Shown here: positions 5,719 to 7,819 of the stretch, one piece after another
Layout of the letters: every line of letters begins with the position of its first letter
Numbering within the stretch: the first letter of the stretch is position 1
Source of the DNA: Anaerolineae bacterium
GTDB taxonomy: Bacteria > Chloroflexota > Anaerolineae > Anaerolineales > Villigracilaceae
Assembly (NCBI GenBank): GCA_003694975.1
Contig: RFJH01000166.1
Location: 1 to 7,819 of the forward strand
Length of the DNA stretch: 7,819 bases
Direction: 5' to 3'
Translations under genes and position numbers: made by a program
The notes under the pieces: model-generated
Told to the model about the DNA's origin: nothing
What the model saw: only the letters and a program-made list of their open reading frames with translations
Database searches by the model: none

Positions 5719-6051
5719 ATGGAATGGCTGGAGGCGCTTGCTGCCATCGTATTCGGGTTGGCCATCCGTCTGGCACTACCCATTGGACTTACCGCCCTGG
5801 CCGTCTATCTCTTGCAACGCCTGGATGAGCAGTGGCAGGAGGAGGCCAGAGATCTGGCGGCACGGAACGAGGTCTCCCGTCCGGAGTGTTGGGCGATCAA
5901 AGGTTGTCCACCGGAACGGGCAGAGCAATGCCCGGTCAGGGAAAGTGGACAACCCTGCTGGCAGGTGTTTCGCGCTATGAACGACGGTTACCTGAAAGAC
6001 GATTGCCTGACCTGCGATGTCTTCCTGCAGGCGCCTCTACCGGCGACATGA
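5719..6051 (+). CDS. small membrane protein with cysteine-rich two-CW-type domain
   Basis: This 110-residue protein has one long hydrophobic N-terminal segment (about 6-32) and a soluble C-terminal part expected in the cytoplasm: the N-terminus is acidic and Arg34 follows the helix. The soluble part has six cysteines: Cys57 and Cys63 (CWAIKGC), Cys71, Cys80 (PCW), and Cys96 and Cys99 (CLTC). The two Cys-Trp pairs fit what is catalogued as a two-CW domain, found in anaerobes and of unknown function; I recall this assignment and cannot verify it here. The cysteine spacing would suit a metal or Fe-S cluster. The gene follows the microprotein by 8 bp and precedes the octaheme cytochrome, so it is part of the same operon. 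ATG 5719 is chosen for GAGG six bases upstream; the frame extends further up only through the microprotein gene. Confidence 0.85.
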   Translation: MEWLEALAAIVFGLAIRLALPIGLTALAVYLLQRLDEQWQEEARDLAARNEVSRPECWAIKGCPPERAEQCPVRESGQPCWQVFRAMNDGYLKDDCLTCDVFLQAPLPAT

Positions 6052-6061
6052 CCACAAGAGC

Positions 6062-6069
6062 GAGGTGAT
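6062..6069 (+). promoter_or_regulatory. ribosome binding site deciding the cytochrome start
   Basis: GAGGTGAT matches the anti-Shine-Dalgarno sequence over eight bases. GAGG is 8 bases from the ATG at 6074 but only 2 from the ATG at 6068, so 6074 is preferred. Confidence 0.6.
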
Positions 6070-6073
6070 GACA

Positions 6074-7042
6074 ATGTTCTCACGTTTCGAGCGCCTTTTG
6101 ATTGCCTTGATGATTGCGCTGCTCCTGGCAGGTGTTTCGTTGATCCTGGCCAGCGCACAGGTTTCACTGCCCGGCGAGGTGCAACAGACGCCGGAGTGCG
6201 GCACATGCCATCCGCAATTTCTGGAAGCGTGGCTCAGCGGTCCACACGGCAACGCGACCATAGACCCGGCCTTCGAGGCGGCGTGGACGGAACAGGGGAA
6301 GCCCGGTGCCTGCCTGGTCTGCCATACGACCGGTTACGATCCCGCAACGGGCACCTGGGCGAAGGATGGGGTTGCCTGCGAGGCCTGTCACTCCCCTGTA
6401 CCCGCAGGGCACCCGAAGGAGCCCATGCCTGTGGAGAAGAGCCCCGAACTGTGCGGACACTGTCACGCCGGTGCTCACTTCGACTGGCAAGACTGGGAGG
6501 CCAGCGCCCATTATCAGCGCAACATGAGTTGTCTTGTATGCCACGACCCCCACATCGCCGGTATCCGCGTTGTCCCCTCGGAGGAGGAAGAGTCCCTGTT
6601 TGCTCAGGGGGACAAGGCCTCGGCGCTGTGCCTCAATTGTCACCACGAGGAGGCGATGGATTTCCCCTACTCCGTGCATCATGAGGCCGGGTTGACTTGT
6701 GTGGACTGCCACCTGGGGCGCGAGGGGGGCGACCGTCAGACGCACAGTGTTCCCGACCACTCGTTCAACGCCTCGCTGACGACCTGTAATGCCTGCCACG
6801 CCGAACAGATGCACGGCCCCATCGGGCCGTCCGCCCCCTCGTCCCGGACATCGAACCCTTACTCCGCCCCGAGCGATTTGCAACGCTCCGGCCTGACTCC
6901 GGAACCGAAGCCGGTCAGCCCGATTGGTTTCTCGATCCTGGCCGGTTTGATCGGCCTGGCAGCTGGGGTCATCCTGGCGCCCTGGCTGGAGAAACTCTAC
7001 CAGACCATCCACGTCATGTCCTCGGAGGAGAACGATGGCTGA
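6074..7042 (+). CDS. octaheme cytochrome c, membrane-anchored
   Basis: This 322-residue protein has eight CxxCH heme-attachment motifs, starting at Cys42, 80, 102, 127, 153, 186, 209 and 238. An N-terminal hydrophobic segment (9-28, ending ASAQ) acts as a Sec signal or anchor, and a second membrane helix lies at about 284-305 after a proline-rich linker. The heme domain therefore sits outside the cytoplasmic membrane with a short inside tail. The first heme region (CGTCH followed by a Trp and SGPHGNA) resembles cytochrome c554-type multiheme proteins. About a dozen further histidines, such as His58, 113, 135, 146, 160, 202, 203, 224, 229 and 247, could be distal ligands. The likely role is electron transfer between a quinone-linked complex and a periplasmic partner. 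A catalytic role, as in octaheme reductases, is not excluded. It overlaps the Fe-S gene by 8 bp. The substrate is unknown. Confidence 0.93.
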   Translation: MFSRFERLLIALMIALLLAGVSLILASAQVSLPGEVQQTPECGTCHPQFLEAWLSGPHGNATIDPAFEAAWTEQGKPGACLVCHTTGYDPATGTWAKDGVACEACHSPVPAGHPKEPMPVEKSPELCGHCHAGAHFDWQDWEASAHYQRNMSCLVCHDPHIAGIRVVPSEEEESLFAQGDKASALCLNCHHEEAMDFPYSVHHEAGLTCVDCHLGREGGDRQTHSVPDHSFNASLTTCNACHAEQMHGPIGPSAPSSRTSNPYSAPSDLQRSGLTPEPKPVSPIGFSILAGLIGLAAGVILAPWLEKLYQTIHVMSSEENDG

Positions 7043-7814
7043 TCGGAAACTCACCCGCCGCGAGATTTTGAAATTGCTGGGGGGCGGGGTCGCTGCACTC
7101 ACGGGGATACGATGGCTACGCAAGGCGAGCGCATCTGGCCCAACGACAACAGGTACACATCGGTGGGCCATGGTCATTGACCTGGCGAAATGCACGGGGT
7201 GTAACTACTGTACGCTGGCCTGCCGCGCCCATAACGACGTTGCCCCGGAAATCTCCTGGAACGAGGTTCTCGAAATCGGGCAGGTTGACGGGAAGACCGT
7301 ATATCTGCCGAGGCCGTGCATGCAATGTGCCCATGCGCCCTGTGTGGAGGTTTGCCCGGTGGGGGCCAGTTTCTATCGCCCGGATGGCATCGTCATGATG
7401 GACTACACGCGTTGCATCGGCTGTCGCTACTGTGAGGTCGCCTGTCCTTACGAAGCACGTTCGTTCAACTGGAAGTCTTTCGACGGCCCGAATCCGGCAG
7501 TACCCGAATGGGGACAACCGGAGGTGGCGCGACGTCCGCGAGGCGTGGTCGAGAAATGTTCTTTTTGCTACCAGCGCATTGATCGTGGCCTGGCATTGGG
7601 GCTTACGCCGGGAGTAGATGCCGATGCCACGCCGGCGTGCGTAGTCGCCTGCCCTACCGGGGCGCGCCTGTTCGGCGACCTGAACGATCCCCAATCCCCT
7701 GTCAGCCGGGCACTTGCCGGACACAGCGCGTTCCGCCTGCGCGAAGACCTGGGGACCGCGCCGCGGGTGTATTATCTGCCTGTCCGGACGGATGAGGAGG
7801 TGCAGGATGCGTGA
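7035..7814 (+). CDS. Tat-exported four-cluster [4Fe-4S] electron-transfer protein (DmsB/NrfC/PsrB-like)
   Basis: The 259-residue protein starts with a twin-arginine signal (TRREILK at 7-13, then a Gly/Ala/Leu stretch). Sixteen cysteines fall in four ferredoxin-type groups: Cys53-56-59-63, Cys95-98-103-107, Cys127-130-133-137, and Cys175-178 with Cys202-206. This is the full set for four [4Fe-4S] clusters, as in DmsB, NrfC, PsrB and related subunits. In those complexes the protein carries electrons between an NrfD-type quinone-binding membrane subunit and a catalytic or cytochrome subunit. The signal places it on the outer face of the membrane, the same side as the octaheme cytochrome. The start codon overlaps the cytochrome stop by 8 bp after GGAGGAG. 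The next gene overlaps its end by 8 bp. The family is clear; the particular complex is not, so no symbol is given. Confidence 0.95.
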   Translation: MADRKLTRREILKLLGGGVAALTGIRWLRKASASGPTTTGTHRWAMVIDLAKCTGCNYCTLACRAHNDVAPEISWNEVLEIGQVDGKTVYLPRPCMQCAHAPCVEVCPVGASFYRPDGIVMMDYTRCIGCRYCEVACPYEARSFNWKSFDGPNPAVPEWGQPEVARRPRGVVEKCSFCYQRIDRGLALGLTPGVDADATPACVVACPTGARLFGDLNDPQSPVSRALAGHSAFRLREDLGTAPRVYYLPVRTDEEVQDA

Positions 7815-7819
7815 GTCAA
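7807..7819 (+). CDS. start of the next operon gene (first codons only)
   Basis: ATG at 7807 overlaps the Fe-S gene stop by 8 bp, the same overlap as the preceding pair. GAGGAGG (7794-7800) ends 6 bases upstream. Only MRES is visible. From position, an NrfD-like quinone-binding membrane subunit or a molybdopterin subunit would be expected; nothing in four residues can confirm that. Confidence 0.55.

Noticed and set aside
4397..5776. 459-codon open frame on the minus strand across the kinase end, regulator and intergenic region
   Set aside because: It lies antisense to two clear genes with complete motifs. Its product has low-complexity Pro/Arg/His-rich stretches and no recognisable domain; long antisense frames are common in GC-rich genes.
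6164..7195. 343-codon open frame on the minus strand opposite the octaheme cytochrome
   Set aside because: The opposite strand encodes eight intact heme motifs. The minus product is Arg/Gly/Val-rich with no family features.
1..7819. Insertion sequence, prophage, tRNA or attachment site
   Set aside because: No transposase, integrase, terminal inverted repeats, tRNA cloverleaf or target duplication is visible. Gene composition is uniform along the window.

Overview
The window looks like a bacterial chromosome segment of moderately high GC content with tightly packed genes. I infer Chloroflexota, probably an Anaerolineae-like anaerobe. This rests on the gene mix (stand-alone acyl-CoA mutase large subunit, NarL-type sensor/regulator pair, multiheme cytochrome with a Tat-exported four-cluster Fe-S protein) and on general protein character, not on a marker gene, so taxonomy is tentative.

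Layout. Bases 1-280 (+) hold the 3' end of a 6-phosphofructokinase gene. It converges on a 559-codon gene on the minus strand (443-2122) for the large subunit of a B12-dependent acyl-CoA mutase. Its pocket residues (Phe89, Gln207) resemble isobutyryl-CoA mutase rather than methylmalonyl-CoA mutase. A 123-bp divergent intergenic region with two extended -10-like promoters separates it from a plus-strand block that runs to the end of the window.

The plus-strand block has two parts. The first (2246-5302) encodes an exported, membrane-anchored protein with a cytoplasmic zinc ribbon, a polytopic HisKA_3-type histidine kinase and its NarL/FixJ response regulator. The kinase and regulator genes overlap by 26 bp. 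A 285-bp gene-free region follows, rich in small hairpins and ATGG/CCAT repeats. The second part (5588-7819+) encodes a 40-residue membrane microprotein, a small membrane protein with a six-cysteine two-CW-like domain, an octaheme cytochrome c with a C-terminal membrane anchor, a Tat-exported protein with four [4Fe-4S] clusters, and the first codons of a further gene.

How they may work together. The octaheme cytochrome and the four-cluster Fe-S protein are of the kinds that pair with an NrfD-like quinone-reactive membrane protein in periplasm-facing respiratory complexes. The next gene, cut off by the window edge, could be that subunit or another part of the complex. The adjacent two-component system, perhaps aided by the zinc-ribbon protein, is the obvious candidate regulator through the 285-bp region. 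The 2246-7819+ locus is the most likely place for a poorly described system: a two-component-controlled octaheme/Fe-S respiratory module with two uncharacterised small membrane proteins at its head.
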